A stretch of 64,000 bases of DNA from Sediminicola sp035798135 (GTDB lineage: Bacteria > Bacteroidota > Bacteroidia > Flavobacteriales > Flavobacteriaceae), in assembly GCA_035798135.1 (NCBI GenBank), contig JAPFBR010000003.1:248001-312000 (forward strand), in the 5' to 3' direction. Both the position numbers and the translations under genes were made by a program. Position 1 is the first letter of the stretch. Each line of letters starts with the position of its first letter. Positions 51,685-61,012 of this stretch are shown here, piece by piece. The notes beneath the pieces were generated by a model. The model worked only from the letters and a program-made list of their open reading frames with translations, was not told the origin of the DNA and did no database searches.

Positions 51685-52191
51685 ATGCACAATAGGTTCC
51701 TATCCTATCTAAATTTTTTATGGCACTCCAAAAATGAACATGGGGTGCATTCCCCTTTTATTTTTAATTTTGTTACCCGATGTCTGTACGGCAAGAAAAA
51801 TTATGATGGCAACAAGACACAGAATGTAGTATTCAAAAGTTTGGCCTATTTCCAATGCCATAATATAACTATTGTTCCTACAGACCCCAGCCTTGAATCA
51901 CAGGTAAAAAATTTGTTTCCGGCAATCTCATTGGAAAGTAGCTCAGCAGAACTGATCTTTATAGCTGATTGTAATGAAGAGCTGTTACTGAACTACATCT
52001 ACAACAATAATGGCATAGGAAACAATTCAATGGTTATTTTAGGGAATATTTACCAGAGCAAAGAAAGTGCCATCCTTTGGAAAAAGCTAAAAGAGTCCAA
52101 TAAAGTCACTGTTACGGTGGATATGTACTATTGTGCCGCAATTTTCTTTAGAAAGGAACAAGTAGCGCAACATTTTAAGATACGGATTTAA
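51685..52191 (+). CDS. Degenerate class I methyltransferase homologue (SAM core missing)
   Basis: 168 aa from the ATG at 51685. N-terminus FLWHSKNEHGVHSPFIFNFVTRCLY and C-terminus KKLKESNKVTVTVDMYYCAAIFFRKEQVAQHFKIRI are characteristic of a flavobacterial SAM methyltransferase family of ~240 aa. The middle lacks the glycine-rich SAM motif (E.GTS.G) and about 70 residues. There is no stop or frameshift, so the shortened protein is presumably made. Loss of methyltransferase activity is inferred. It follows the ABC-F gene by 18 nt. Confidence 0.72.
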   Translation: MHNRFLSYLNFLWHSKNEHGVHSPFIFNFVTRCLYGKKNYDGNKTQNVVFKSLAYFQCHNITIVPTDPSLESQVKNLFPAISLESSSAELIFIADCNEELLLNYIYNNNGIGNNSMVILGNIYQSKESAILWKKLKESNKVTVTVDMYYCAAIFFRKEQVAQHFKIRI

Positions 52192-52223
52192 TCCGTTATT
52201 TTTAGGGTGTCAAAACCAATGTC

Positions 52224-52361
52224 ATGAACTACACCATTTATATTTTATTGGCCGTATTTGGATTTATTTTTGTCATCAACCTGATCTATACCCGTAAAAA
52301 GAGCAACAAAAGAAAGTCCAAAAAATTTATGGACCGCGCAGATGGGGAACATAAAAAATAA
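52224..52361 (+). CDS. 45-aa single-helix membrane protein
   Basis: Too short for many ORF callers. MNYTIYILLAVFGFIFVINL forms one membrane helix, followed by a strongly basic tail (YTRKKSNKRKSKKFMDR) that would stay in the cytoplasm. It lies in-line between the methyltransferase homologue and the cobalamin adenosyltransferase on the same strand (29-nt gap after). The composition suggests a real gene of unknown role. Confidence 0.6.
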   Translation: MNYTIYILLAVFGFIFVINLIYTRKKSNKRKSKKFMDRADGEHKK

Positions 52362-52390
52362 GCCTATTAAAACAGTATTAAAAATTATAT

Positions 52391-52966
52391 ATGAAAATAT
52401 ACACTAAAACAGGAGATAAAGGTACCACAGCATTGTTCGGCGGCAAGAGAGTATCCAAGCACCATATCCGAATTGACAGTTATGGTACCATTGATGAGCT
52501 TAACACTTGGTTGGGATTGATCAGAGACCAAAATATTGATGAGCACTCCAAAAATACCCTGAAACTAATCCAGGACAAACTTTTTACCATTGGGGCTATT
52601 TTAGCCACAGATCCCAAAAAAGCGGTACAAAAAAATGGGAAGGAAATATTGAAAATTGCCAAGATCAACGAAAAAGATGTTGAATATTTGGAAAAGGAAA
52701 TGGACTGCATGAACGAGGCCCTACCACCAATGACACATTTTATTTTACCCGGCGGACACACTACGGTGTCTTACTGCCATATAGCTAGGACGGTTTGCAG
52801 ACGGGCGGAGCGTTTGGCAACCCATCTTTACGAAAACGAACCCTTTGACAACACCGTGCTTTCATACATCAATAGGCTATCGGATTATTTGTTTGTATTG
52901 GCCCGAAAGTTGTCCAAAGATTTAAATGCGGAGGAAATAGAATGGATACCGGAGAAAAACAACTAA
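52391..52966 (+). CDS. PduO-type cob(I)alamin adenosyltransferase
   Basis: 191 aa, a five-helix bundle. ATP-binding N-terminus KIYTKTGDKGTTALFGGKRV, DELNTWLGL, and FILPGGHTTVSYCHIARTVCRRAERL with the conserved Arg/Glu. It makes adenosylcobalamin from cob(I)alamin and ATP in the cytoplasm. No cobalamin synthesis genes are nearby, so it likely serves scavenged B12 for mutase enzymes. Confidence 0.93.
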   Translation: MKIYTKTGDKGTTALFGGKRVSKHHIRIDSYGTIDELNTWLGLIRDQNIDEHSKNTLKLIQDKLFTIGAILATDPKKAVQKNGKEILKIAKINEKDVEYLEKEMDCMNEALPPMTHFILPGGHTTVSYCHIARTVCRRAERLATHLYENEPFDNTVLSYINRLSDYLFVLARKLSKDLNAEEIEWIPEKNN

Positions 52967-53046
52967 TAAAATTGATTTTTGTTCGTTAGTAAAGTATTGA
53001 ATTATAATCAATGTTAATAAAATTGCAGAAATAAATCGAATAAAAC

Positions 53047-53076
53047 TTGACTTTGTCATTTTAAAAATTATTTTTG
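53047..53076 (+). promoter_or_regulatory. Consensus promoter for the DUF2795 gene
   Basis: TTG (53047-53049), 19-nt spacer, TATTTTTG (53069-53076), then 25 nt to the ATG. Textbook Bacteroidota spacing. Confidence 0.8.
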
Positions 53077-53101
53077 CAAAAATTTAAATAATACTATTGC
53101 G

Positions 53102-53326
53102 ATGTATTGGACATTAGAATTGGCTTCATATTTAAGTGATGCACCTTGGCCAGCCACCAAAGACGAGTTGATTGATTATGCTATTAGAACTGGTGCTCCT
53201 TTGGAAGTGGTTGAAAACCTTCAATCCATGGAAGAGGAAGGCGGAGAAATCTATGAATCTATAGAGGAAATTTGGCCAGACTATCCCACTGAAGAAGATT
53301 ACCTCTGGAACGAGGATGAATATTAG
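53102..53326 (+). CDS. DUF2795 protein
   Basis: 74 aa, acidic. MYWTLELASYLSDAPWPATKDELIDYAIRTGAPLEVVENLQSM fits DUF2795, a small helical domain of unknown role often found next to secA in Flavobacteriia. The C-terminus is Glu/Asp/Tyr-rich. It has its own strong promoter and terminator, so it is likely monocistronic and well expressed. Confidence 0.85.
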   Translation: MYWTLELASYLSDAPWPATKDELIDYAIRTGAPLEVVENLQSMEEEGGEIYESIEEIWPDYPTEEDYLWNEDEY

Positions 53327-53349
53327 GTAAAAATTAACGGAATTACATC

Positions 53350-53378
53350 AAAAAAGTCTCATATGAGGCTTTTTTTTT
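53350..53378 (+). terminator. Rho-independent terminator after DUF2795 gene
   Basis: AAAAAAGTCTC/GAGGCTTTTTT stem (one T-G pair), 4-nt loop, T9 tract. Confidence 0.85.
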
Positions 53379-53515
53379 ACGTAATTTTGACCCTACTAAT
53401 CTGGTTTCGGACCTATAGGAAAATTGAATTATTCAACCCCTAGAAGAAATAAAATACAGAAACTAACTGCAGTACCGGTACTGGAGTACATTTTTTGTTC
53501 AAAATATATAAAGTT

Positions 53516-56500
53516 ATGAGTTTTTTAAACACTGTTATAAAAGCTTTTGTTGGTGATAAGGCTAAAAAAGATGTAAAGGAACTTCAACCCATGGTAGATC
53601 AGATCAGGTCTTTTGAAAAGGCACTGGAGGGATTGAGCCATGATGAATTAAGATACAAGACCATTACCTTTAAGAATAAGATCAAAGAAGATTGCAAAGG
53701 ATTAAATGATCAGATTGATGTTCTTTTACAAGAGGTTAAAGAATCTGCAGATATCGATAAAAACGAGGATATCTATGCTGAAATTGACAAGTTAAAGGAA
53801 GAGGTGTACAAAATCTCCGAAAACACCTTGAACGAGCTACTTCCTGAAGCCTTTGCAGTAGTCAAAGAAACTGCTAAACGCTTTGTAAACAATACTACAA
53901 TAAAAGTAAAAGCATCGGAATTTGACCGCGAACTATCAGGGAACAAAGACTATGTATCCCTGGAAGGCGAACATGCCATTTGGAAAAACTCTTGGGATGC
54001 CGCTGGAAAGAAGGTAACTTGGGATATGGTACATTACGATGTACAATTAATTGGTGGTATTGCATTACATCAAGGTAAAATAGCAGAAATGCATACAGGT
54101 GAAGGTAAAACGTTGGTGGCCACCCTCCCAATGTACCTTAATGCCCTAAGCGGCAAAGGTGTACATTTGGTAACGGTGAACGACTACCTAGCCAAAAGGG
54201 ATAGTGCATGGATGGCACCAATATTCCAATTTCATGGCCTTACCATTGATTGTATAGATCAGCACCAACCCAATTCTGATGGCAGAAGGGCAGCATATAA
54301 TTCCGATATAACTTATGGTACCAATAACGAATTTGGTTTTGACTACCTAAGGGACAACATGGCACACACACCTAGTGATCTTGTGCAAAGACCCCAAAAT
54401 TTTGCAATTGTGGATGAGGTGGATTCAGTTTTGGTAGATGATGCTCGTACCCCACTTATCATCTCCGGTCCAGTACCTGAAGGTGATCGTCATGAATTCA
54501 ATGAATTAAAGCCCAAGGTTGCCGATATCGTGCAGACCCAAAGGCAATATTTGACCGGCGTATTGGCGGAAGCTAAAAAATTAATTTCCGAAGGAAACAC
54601 CAAAGAAGGGGGTTTCTTATTATTGCGTGTGCAAAGGGGATTGCCAAAAAATAAAGCCCTTATTAAGTTATTGAGTGAGGAAGGTGTTAAGCAACTACTT
54701 CAAAAGACGGAGAACTTCTACATGCAGGACAATAATAGGGAGATGCCCAAGGTAGATGAGGAACTCTTGTTTGTTATTGACGAAAAAAACAATCAAATAG
54801 AACTTACCGATAAAGGTGTGAGCTATATCTCAGGGGAACAGAACAGGGATTTCTTTGTGATGCCAGATATAGGCAATGAAATTGCCAAGATTGAAAGGCA
54901 AAATCTGGAAATTGAAAAAGAGGCCGAATTAAAAGAAGATCTTTTCAAGGATTTTGCCATCAAGAGTGAGCGCATCCATACCCTTAACCAACTACTTAAG
55001 GCCTTTACCCTTTTTGAAAAGGATGTGGAGTACGTGGTCATGGAAAACAAGGTAATGATCGTTGATGAGCAAACAGGACGTATCATGGACGGGCGTAGGT
55101 ATTCAGATGGTCTGCACCAAGCTATTGAAGCCAAGGAAGATGTGAAAATTGAAGCGATGACACAGACCTTCGCCACAGTGACCCTACAGAATTACTTTAG
55201 AATGTACCAGAAATTGGCAGGTATGACTGGTACAGCGATTACCGAAGCCGGGGAATTCTGGGAAATATACAAATTGGATGTGATGGAGATTCCCACTAAC
55301 AGGCCAATTGCCAGGGATGACCAACATGATTTGATCTATAAGACAAAACGAGAAAAATACAACGCCATAATTGAGGAAGTCACCAAACTTTCCAATTCTG
55401 GAAGACCCGTATTAATAGGGACAACCTCGGTAGAAATTTCCGAATTACTATCCCGAATGTTGACCATCAGAAAAGTACCGCATAATGTCTTGAATGCCAA
55501 ACTTCATAAAAAGGAGGCGGATATTGTAGCAGAGGCTGGTAATGCGGGGATAGTAACCATCGCCACCAACATGGCCGGACGTGGAACGGATATCAAATTG
55601 AGCAGCGACGTTATAAAGGCTGGAGGATTGGCCATTGTAGGAACAGAAAGACACGATTCTAGACGTGTGGATCGTCAGTTAAGAGGTAGATCTGGTCGTC
55701 AGGGAGATCCAGGAAGCTCTCAATTCTATGTGTCATTGGAAGATAACCTGATGCGCCTTTTTGGGTCGGACAGGGTTGCTAAGATGATGGATAGAATGGG
55801 CTTGGAAGAAGGTGAGGTCATACAACATTCCATGATGACTAAATCCATTGAGCGCGCCCAGAAAAAAGTTGAGGAAAACAACTTTGGTGTACGTAAACGT
55901 CTCTTGGAATATGATGATGTTATGAACGCCCAACGGGAAGTCGTCTATAAAAGAAGAAGGCACGCCTTGCAAGGGGAAAGATTAAAAGTGGACATTGCCA
56001 ATATGATCTATGATACCTGTGAAGTTATTGTGGAAACCAATAAAATGGCCAGCGATTATAAGAATTTTGAATTCGAACTGATCAAATATTTTTCCATTAC
56101 CTCCCCTATTTCGGAAGCGGAATTTTCAAGAATGTCCATACTGGAAGCCGCTGGAAAAATATACAAAACCGCTTATGACCACTATAAAATTAAAATGGAA
56201 CGTAGTGCTACTACAGCCTTTCAAGTAATAAAAAATGTCTATGAGGACAATTCCAATAAATTTGAAAGGATCGTGGTTCCCTTTACAGATGGTATAAAAT
56301 CTTTAAATGTAGTTACCAACCTAAAGGAGGCTTATGATAGTAATGGTAAACAGTTGGTAACCGATTTCGAAAAAAATATCTCCCTTGCCATAATAGATGA
56401 TGCTTGGAAGACCCACTTACGTAAAATGGACGAATTGAAACAATCTGTTCAATTGGCGGTACACGAACAAAAAGATCCTCTGTTGATCTATAAGTTCGAA

Positions 56501-56878
56501 GCCTTTGAATTATTCAAGGGAATGATCGAAAAGGTTAATAAAGAAGTAGTTTCTTTCCTTTTCAAAGGGGAACTTCCTACTGAGAACACCAATCAGATCC
56601 AAGAAGCAAGAACTGTTAGAAAGCCAAAGGAAAATTTAAAGACCACGAAGGAAGAAATTCCAAATAGTGACGAGTTGGCTGCTAAAAATAGGGCTGTTGG
56701 CCAAAATCAAGGAGGCAGACCACAGGTTACCGAAACCATCGTTAGGGAACAAGCCAAGATAGGTCGTAATGATCGTGTAACAATTAAAAATATTATATCG
56801 GGAGAAAGCAAGCTCCTAAAATATAAGCAGGCAGAACCTCTTATAGAAAAAGGTGAGTGGGTAATTACAGAAAAATAA
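53516..56878 (+). CDS. secA: Preprotein translocase ATPase SecA
   Basis: 1120 aa from the ATG at 53516 (MSFLNTVIKAFVGDKAKKDVKE); a TTG seven codons earlier is less likely. Walker A EMHTGEGKTLVATLP near residue 193, VDEVDSVLVDDARTPLIISGP, GMTGTA, TNMAGRGTDIKL and RQLRGRSGRQGDPG. It is ~220 residues longer than E. coli SecA owing to Bacteroidota-type inserts (e.g. ~85-135 and ~340-430). The C-terminus lacks the zinc-binding CxCxnCH tail. SecA drives export through SecYEG. Confidence 0.96.
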   Translation: MSFLNTVIKAFVGDKAKKDVKELQPMVDQIRSFEKALEGLSHDELRYKTITFKNKIKEDCKGLNDQIDVLLQEVKESADIDKNEDIYAEIDKLKEEVYKISENTLNELLPEAFAVVKETAKRFVNNTTIKVKASEFDRELSGNKDYVSLEGEHAIWKNSWDAAGKKVTWDMVHYDVQLIGGIALHQGKIAEMHTGEGKTLVATLPMYLNALSGKGVHLVTVNDYLAKRDSAWMAPIFQFHGLTIDCIDQHQPNSDGRRAAYNSDITYGTNNEFGFDYLRDNMAHTPSDLVQRPQNFAIVDEVDSVLVDDARTPLIISGPVPEGDRHEFNELKPKVADIVQTQRQYLTGVLAEAKKLISEGNTKEGGFLLLRVQRGLPKNKALIKLLSEEGVKQLLQKTENFYMQDNNREMPKVDEELLFVIDEKNNQIELTDKGVSYISGEQNRDFFVMPDIGNEIAKIERQNLEIEKEAELKEDLFKDFAIKSERIHTLNQLLKAFTLFEKDVEYVVMENKVMIVDEQTGRIMDGRRYSDGLHQAIEAKEDVKIEAMTQTFATVTLQNYFRMYQKLAGMTGTAITEAGEFWEIYKLDVMEIPTNRPIARDDQHDLIYKTKREKYNAIIEEVTKLSNSGRPVLIGTTSVEISELLSRMLTIRKVPHNVLNAKLHKKEADIVAEAGNAGIVTIATNMAGRGTDIKLSSDVIKAGGLAIVGTERHDSRRVDRQLRGRSGRQGDPGSSQFYVSLEDNLMRLFGSDRVAKMMDRMGLEEGEVIQHSMMTKSIERAQKKVEENNFGVRKRLLEYDDVMNAQREVVYKRRRHALQGERLKVDIANMIYDTCEVIVETNKMASDYKNFEFELIKYFSITSPISEAEFSRMSILEAAGKIYKTAYDHYKIKMERSATTAFQVIKNVYEDNSNKFERIVVPFTDGIKSLNVVTNLKEAYDSNGKQLVTDFEKNISLAIIDDAWKTHLRKMDELKQSVQLAVHEQKDPLLIYKFEAFELFKGMIEKVNKEVVSFLFKGELPTENTNQIQEARTVRKPKENLKTTKEEIPNSDELAAKNRAVGQNQGGRPQVTETIVREQAKIGRNDRVTIKNIISGESKLLKYKQAEPLIEKGEWVITEK

Positions 56879-56944
56879 TTAGCTCAATATTTTTCCACCC
56901 CTTCATTTTTATAGAAAAAAATGAGAATAGTACATGATTAATGA

Positions 56945-56974
56945 AACGGCAACCAAAAAAAGGTTGCCGTTTTT
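56945..56974 (+). terminator. Rho-independent terminator after secA
   Basis: AACGGCAACC/GGTTGCCGTT stem with an A-rich 7-nt loop and T-run. Confidence 0.92.
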
Positions 56975-57092
56975 GATTTTATCCAAAAACATATTTAGCT
57001 TTACGATAGTTCAGGGATGTACACTTTGAAGACGTTACTAATTCTAAAGCATTTCTTTATTACCACCTGTTTAAGAATTAAAAAACCACACT

Positions 57093-58310
57093 ATGATAAA
57101 GCCAACCAAAGACTATAATCAACTTATGGATAAAATAAAACTGACGCAAAAGGTGAACTACCTCTCCTCCGCCTTGATGCTCATATTTTATCCCATCTCC
57201 TTATTTTTATTGGACATAGGGCAACCCGTACCCTATATTTTTCTAGCTTTTGGCCTATTGAATATTATAAATACGTTAATTTTTAAATTTCACAACAACC
57301 TGGTACTAACCTACAATATCACTTCTGCCCTGGCCACTCTCGGTACCGTCTTGGTAACCCTTTATAGCGGGGGCATAGGCAGTCCATTTATCTTTGTCTT
57401 AGGTATTATCGTATTTGCGGCCTATGCCACGACCAAAAAGTACGGTAAAGTGTACCTGTACTTCAATTTGATCGTTATTGTAATGATCTATGTACTAGGC
57501 TCCTCCAATTATGCCATCACTGAAAATGTTGTTCCCATAGCAAATAGGGCATTATTTGCCCTTTTTTGTGTTCTTTTTTCTGTATACATGATAGGTGGTG
57601 TCTTTGGAAAATTCCTATTAAAGGCACACCATATATTGTATAAGTCCAAGCGAGAAATAGAAGATCGCATCAATGAAAAAGAAACTCTTCTAAGGGAGGT
57701 ACACCACCGGGTAAAGAACAACCTTCAAACCGTATCCAGCTTATTGAGTCTGCAATCTAGAAGTATTGAAGATAAGAAGATTAAGAGTCTTATTAAAAGC
57801 AGTCAAAATAGGGTTATTTCCATGGCCATGGTCCATGAAATGCTCTATATGAGAGACGACTATTTGTCCAAGGTAGAATATAAGGCCTATGTACATGAAT
57901 TGAGCCAGTACCTAGTGCGATCGGTTAAGGGGAACAATAACAACGTAAAGCTCATTATTGATATTGCAGATATAAAACTTGGCATAGACACGGCTATTCC
58001 CTTGGGCCTACTGATCAACGAGGCCATCACCAACGCCCTTAAATACGGTATCAAAGACGACAGGGAAGGAACCATCCATATCGAATTAAAACAAGAGGAC
58101 GAAAAAGGTTTTATTTTGAACATTGGGGACAATGGCGATGGTTTTTCAGAAAACATTACGCCTCAGACCTCAAAATCCTTGGGCCTAAAATTAATCCATA
58201 ATTTAGCCCGACAATTGAAAGGCTCCATTACAAAAGACCTTTCCCTGAAAGGAACCAATTATATCATCAGATTTCAAGAAGTAACCCAAGAGTTCAATTC
58301 TGTGGCATAA
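57093..58310 (+). CDS. Orphan membrane sensor histidine kinase (HisKA_2 type)
   Basis: 405 aa. Residues ~25-185 hold about six membrane helices without a large periplasmic sensor. A short coiled coil leads to the HisKA_2 box REVHHRVKNNLQTVSSLLSLQSR (phospho-His) and a HATPase_c domain with NEAITNALKYG (N box) and IGDNGDGF (G1). No response regulator adjoins. The lack of a periplasmic loop suggests sensing within the membrane or of membrane state. It is preceded by the secA terminator and a 214-nt gap. Confidence 0.88.
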   Translation: MIKPTKDYNQLMDKIKLTQKVNYLSSALMLIFYPISLFLLDIGQPVPYIFLAFGLLNIINTLIFKFHNNLVLTYNITSALATLGTVLVTLYSGGIGSPFIFVLGIIVFAAYATTKKYGKVYLYFNLIVIVMIYVLGSSNYAITENVVPIANRALFALFCVLFSVYMIGGVFGKFLLKAHHILYKSKREIEDRINEKETLLREVHHRVKNNLQTVSSLLSLQSRSIEDKKIKSLIKSSQNRVISMAMVHEMLYMRDDYLSKVEYKAYVHELSQYLVRSVKGNNNNVKLIIDIADIKLGIDTAIPLGLLINEAITNALKYGIKDDREGTIHIELKQEDEKGFILNIGDNGDGFSENITPQTSKSLGLKLIHNLARQLKGSITKDLSLKGTNYIIRFQEVTQEFNSVA

Positions 58311-58367
58311 CAACAAGGCTATCAGTATCATGATGAAATACTGGCAAAATAACAATTGCCCTGGAAA

Positions 58368-58375
58368 TATCTTTG
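58368..58375 (+). promoter_or_regulatory. -7 box TATCTTTG upstream of M14 gene
   Basis: Exact TAnnTTTG with ~106 nt to the ATG at 58482. The leader contains a two-codon ATG ACA TAA at 58386-58394 right at the expected start site. Confidence 0.45.
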
Positions 58376-58481
58376 CACCTTTACAATGACATAATACCTA
58401 TATCCTTTCTATGGTAATGGGAGGGGGTTTAAGAATTTTATCCCTACATTTAATACGATTAATTCTAAAACCAACTTACAA

Positions 58482-60998
58482 ATGTCAAAAAAACTACTTG
58501 TTTTGGCACTGCTTTGTAGCACAACCATTTTTGCACAAGATTATTTCCTTAAAAAATTTGAACCCTACAAGAAAGATATCCCCTCCCCCGAAGAATTTTT
58601 GGAGTACGGGATTGGAGAATATCATACCAGACATGACCTCATCGTTGCTTATTTGGAAAAATTGGCAGAAGTTTCGGATAGGGCTAGCATCTCCCAGTAT
58701 GGCAAAACCCACGAAGGAAGAAAATTGGTAATGCTTACCATCAGCACCCCAGAAAACCTTACCAATTTGGATGCACTTAAACAACAACATCTGGCCTTCG
58801 TTGATCCCACAAAAAATGTAACCAATTATGATGAAGTTCCCGTATTCATAAATTTGGCATACAATGTTCACGGCAATGAACCTTCCAGTTCAGAAGCTGC
58901 CCTTCTATCGGCCTATACTTTTGTGGCCTCCGAAAATCCTGAAATTTTAAACTACATCAATAAAGCAGTACTCTTTATAGATCCAACCATCAATCCAGAT
59001 GGTCGGGACCGTCATACCCAATGGGCAAATTCCTATCAAGGAACCCCTTTGGTTGCTGATCCTCAAGATGCGGAGCATAATGAAAATTGGCCCATGGGCA
59101 GAACCAATCACTATTGGTTTGATCTGAATAGGGATTGGTTATTGGCCATTAATCCCGAAAGTAGGGGGAAATTAAACTGGTACCACCAGTGGTACCCTAA
59201 TGTGGTCACCGATTTTCATGAAATGGGCTCCCAAAGCACCTATTTTTTTGAACCTATGAAGGCAAATGCCTCCCTTGATCCTATTATGCCCAAAGAAAAC
59301 TATGAGGACCTCAATAATTTATTTGGGGATTACTTTGCCAAGGCATTGGATAATATTGGTTCCCTGTATTTTACCAAAGAAGTATTTGACGGCACCTATC
59401 CGGGTTACGGTTCCTCCTATCCTGATCTACAAGGGGGGTTGGGCCTTTTGTTTGAACAAGCGAGTTCCAGGGGTCATAAACAGACTACAGATTTTGGGGA
59501 GATCACCTTTCCTTTTACCATCAGAAATCAGTTTATATCCAGTATTACAACGGTTAAGGCTGCCGTGGAAAACAAAGCCCAAATGAGAAAGTACCAGCAA
59601 GACTTTTTCAAAAGTGCGATAAGCAGGGCGACTAAAAGTAAAACGAAAGGATATACTTTTGGGGATGACTTTGATCAAAATAGGGTCAAGGCTTTTATTG
59701 ATAAGCTGCTGCTACACCGTGTCGAGGTATACAAGTCCGGCACAGGTTCCTATGTAGTTCCAACAAAGCAACCCCAATACAGAATGGTTCAGACAATGTT
59801 CGAGACCTATGAAAAATACAGGGACAGTGTCTATTACGATGCTTCTGCTTGGTCTGTGGCCAACTTTTACAACATGAAATATAAGGCGGTGTCCAATGTG
59901 GCCTTGGGCGAAAAGGTAGATTTTACTACCGATATAGTTTCATTGCCCAATTTTGAAAAATCGGATTATGCCTATATTTTGGATTGGGATGACTACAATA
60001 CTCCGGCTGCGCTGTATCAATTGCAAACGGAAGGCTTGGTGGTCTCTTCTTCCTCCAAACCTTTCAGTAGCCAAACAGCCAAGGGCGAGAAACGGTTTAA
60101 TTATGGTTCCCTTATGGTTCCTGTAAGTCTTCAAAAGAAATCATCCGAGGAAGTTTTTCAGTCTTTGAAGAAAGTGCAGGATGAATTTCAGATTCCCATT
60201 TACGCCATCAATACAGGATTGAACCTAAAAGGCATAGATCTAGGCAGCAGGAGCATTAGTGCTATTACAAAACCGAAAATAGCCATGCTAATCGGGAATG
60301 GAGTAAGTTCCTACGAAGCCGGGGAAGTATGGCATCTTTTGGATACCAGAGTGGCAATGCCCATTACAAAAATACCTATGAGGAATTTTTCTCGCTCAGA
60401 CCTATCGGGCTACAATACCTTGGTCATGGTTTCAGGCAAATACGATCTAGACGAAAAGGAGCAGAATAAAATAAAGGACTGGGTACACAGCGGCAATACT
60501 TTAATTACCATTGGCACGGCCTCTAAATGGGCCATTGAGAAAAAGTTGGTGGATGAAAAATTAATCGAAGTGAAAAAGGATTCCACCAAGACCATTGTCC
60601 GTAAGCCATATGTTGACGCAGATGAAAATAATGGCAAAGAGAGTCTGGGAGGAGCTATCTTTAAAGTAGACCTAGATGTTACACATCCATTGGGATTTGG
60701 ATATCACGATGCAACCATTCCTGTTTACAAGAACAATACTGTTTGGCTTGCGCCCAGCAAAAATGAATATGCTACTGTAGCAAAATACACCCAAGACCCA
60801 CTTATTGATGGTTTTATAACCGAGAAGAATTTAAATGAGTTCCTAAAGCCTGCGGCCTCCCTTATTGTAAGTAAGATAGGAAGCGGTAGAGTAGTTCTTT
60901 TTGCCGATAACCCCAACTTTAGAGGTTCTTGGTACGGAACGAACAGGTTGTTTTTGAACGCCTTGTTTTTAGGGGATAAAATTAATGTGCCAGAATAA
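58482..60998 (+). CDS. Secreted M14-family zinc carboxypeptidase
   Basis: 838 aa with signal peptide (...CSTTIFAQ). M14 domain (~35-370): NVHGNEPSSSEA (His130/Glu133 zinc ligands), FIDPTINPDGRDRHTQW, FDLNRDWL, VVTDFHEMGSQSTYFFEP (third zinc His near 247) and GLLFEQASSRG (catalytic Glu region). The C-terminal ~450 residues include a class I glutamine-amidotransferase-like domain (KIAMLIGNGVSSYEAGEVWHLLD, YNTLVMVSGKYD), a known flavobacterial arrangement. Likely digests external peptides. Probably co-transcribed with the amidohydrolase 14 nt downstream. Confidence 0.9.
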   Translation: MSKKLLVLALLCSTTIFAQDYFLKKFEPYKKDIPSPEEFLEYGIGEYHTRHDLIVAYLEKLAEVSDRASISQYGKTHEGRKLVMLTISTPENLTNLDALKQQHLAFVDPTKNVTNYDEVPVFINLAYNVHGNEPSSSEAALLSAYTFVASENPEILNYINKAVLFIDPTINPDGRDRHTQWANSYQGTPLVADPQDAEHNENWPMGRTNHYWFDLNRDWLLAINPESRGKLNWYHQWYPNVVTDFHEMGSQSTYFFEPMKANASLDPIMPKENYEDLNNLFGDYFAKALDNIGSLYFTKEVFDGTYPGYGSSYPDLQGGLGLLFEQASSRGHKQTTDFGEITFPFTIRNQFISSITTVKAAVENKAQMRKYQQDFFKSAISRATKSKTKGYTFGDDFDQNRVKAFIDKLLLHRVEVYKSGTGSYVVPTKQPQYRMVQTMFETYEKYRDSVYYDASAWSVANFYNMKYKAVSNVALGEKVDFTTDIVSLPNFEKSDYAYILDWDDYNTPAALYQLQTEGLVVSSSSKPFSSQTAKGEKRFNYGSLMVPVSLQKKSSEEVFQSLKKVQDEFQIPIYAINTGLNLKGIDLGSRSISAITKPKIAMLIGNGVSSYEAGEVWHLLDTRVAMPITKIPMRNFSRSDLSGYNTLVMVSGKYDLDEKEQNKIKDWVHSGNTLITIGTASKWAIEKKLVDEKLIEVKKDSTKTIVRKPYVDADENNGKESLGGAIFKVDLDVTHPLGFGYHDATIPVYKNNTVWLAPSKNEYATVAKYTQDPLIDGFITEKNLNEFLKPAASLIVSKIGSGRVVLFADNPNFRGSWYGTNRLFLNALFLGDKINVPE

Positions 60999-61012
60999 TC
61001 TTAAGACCACAT

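Noticed and set aside
58411..58731. 106-codon frame overlapping the start of the M14 carboxypeptidase
   Set aside because: Out of frame with a clear signal-peptide gene and without any recognisable domain.
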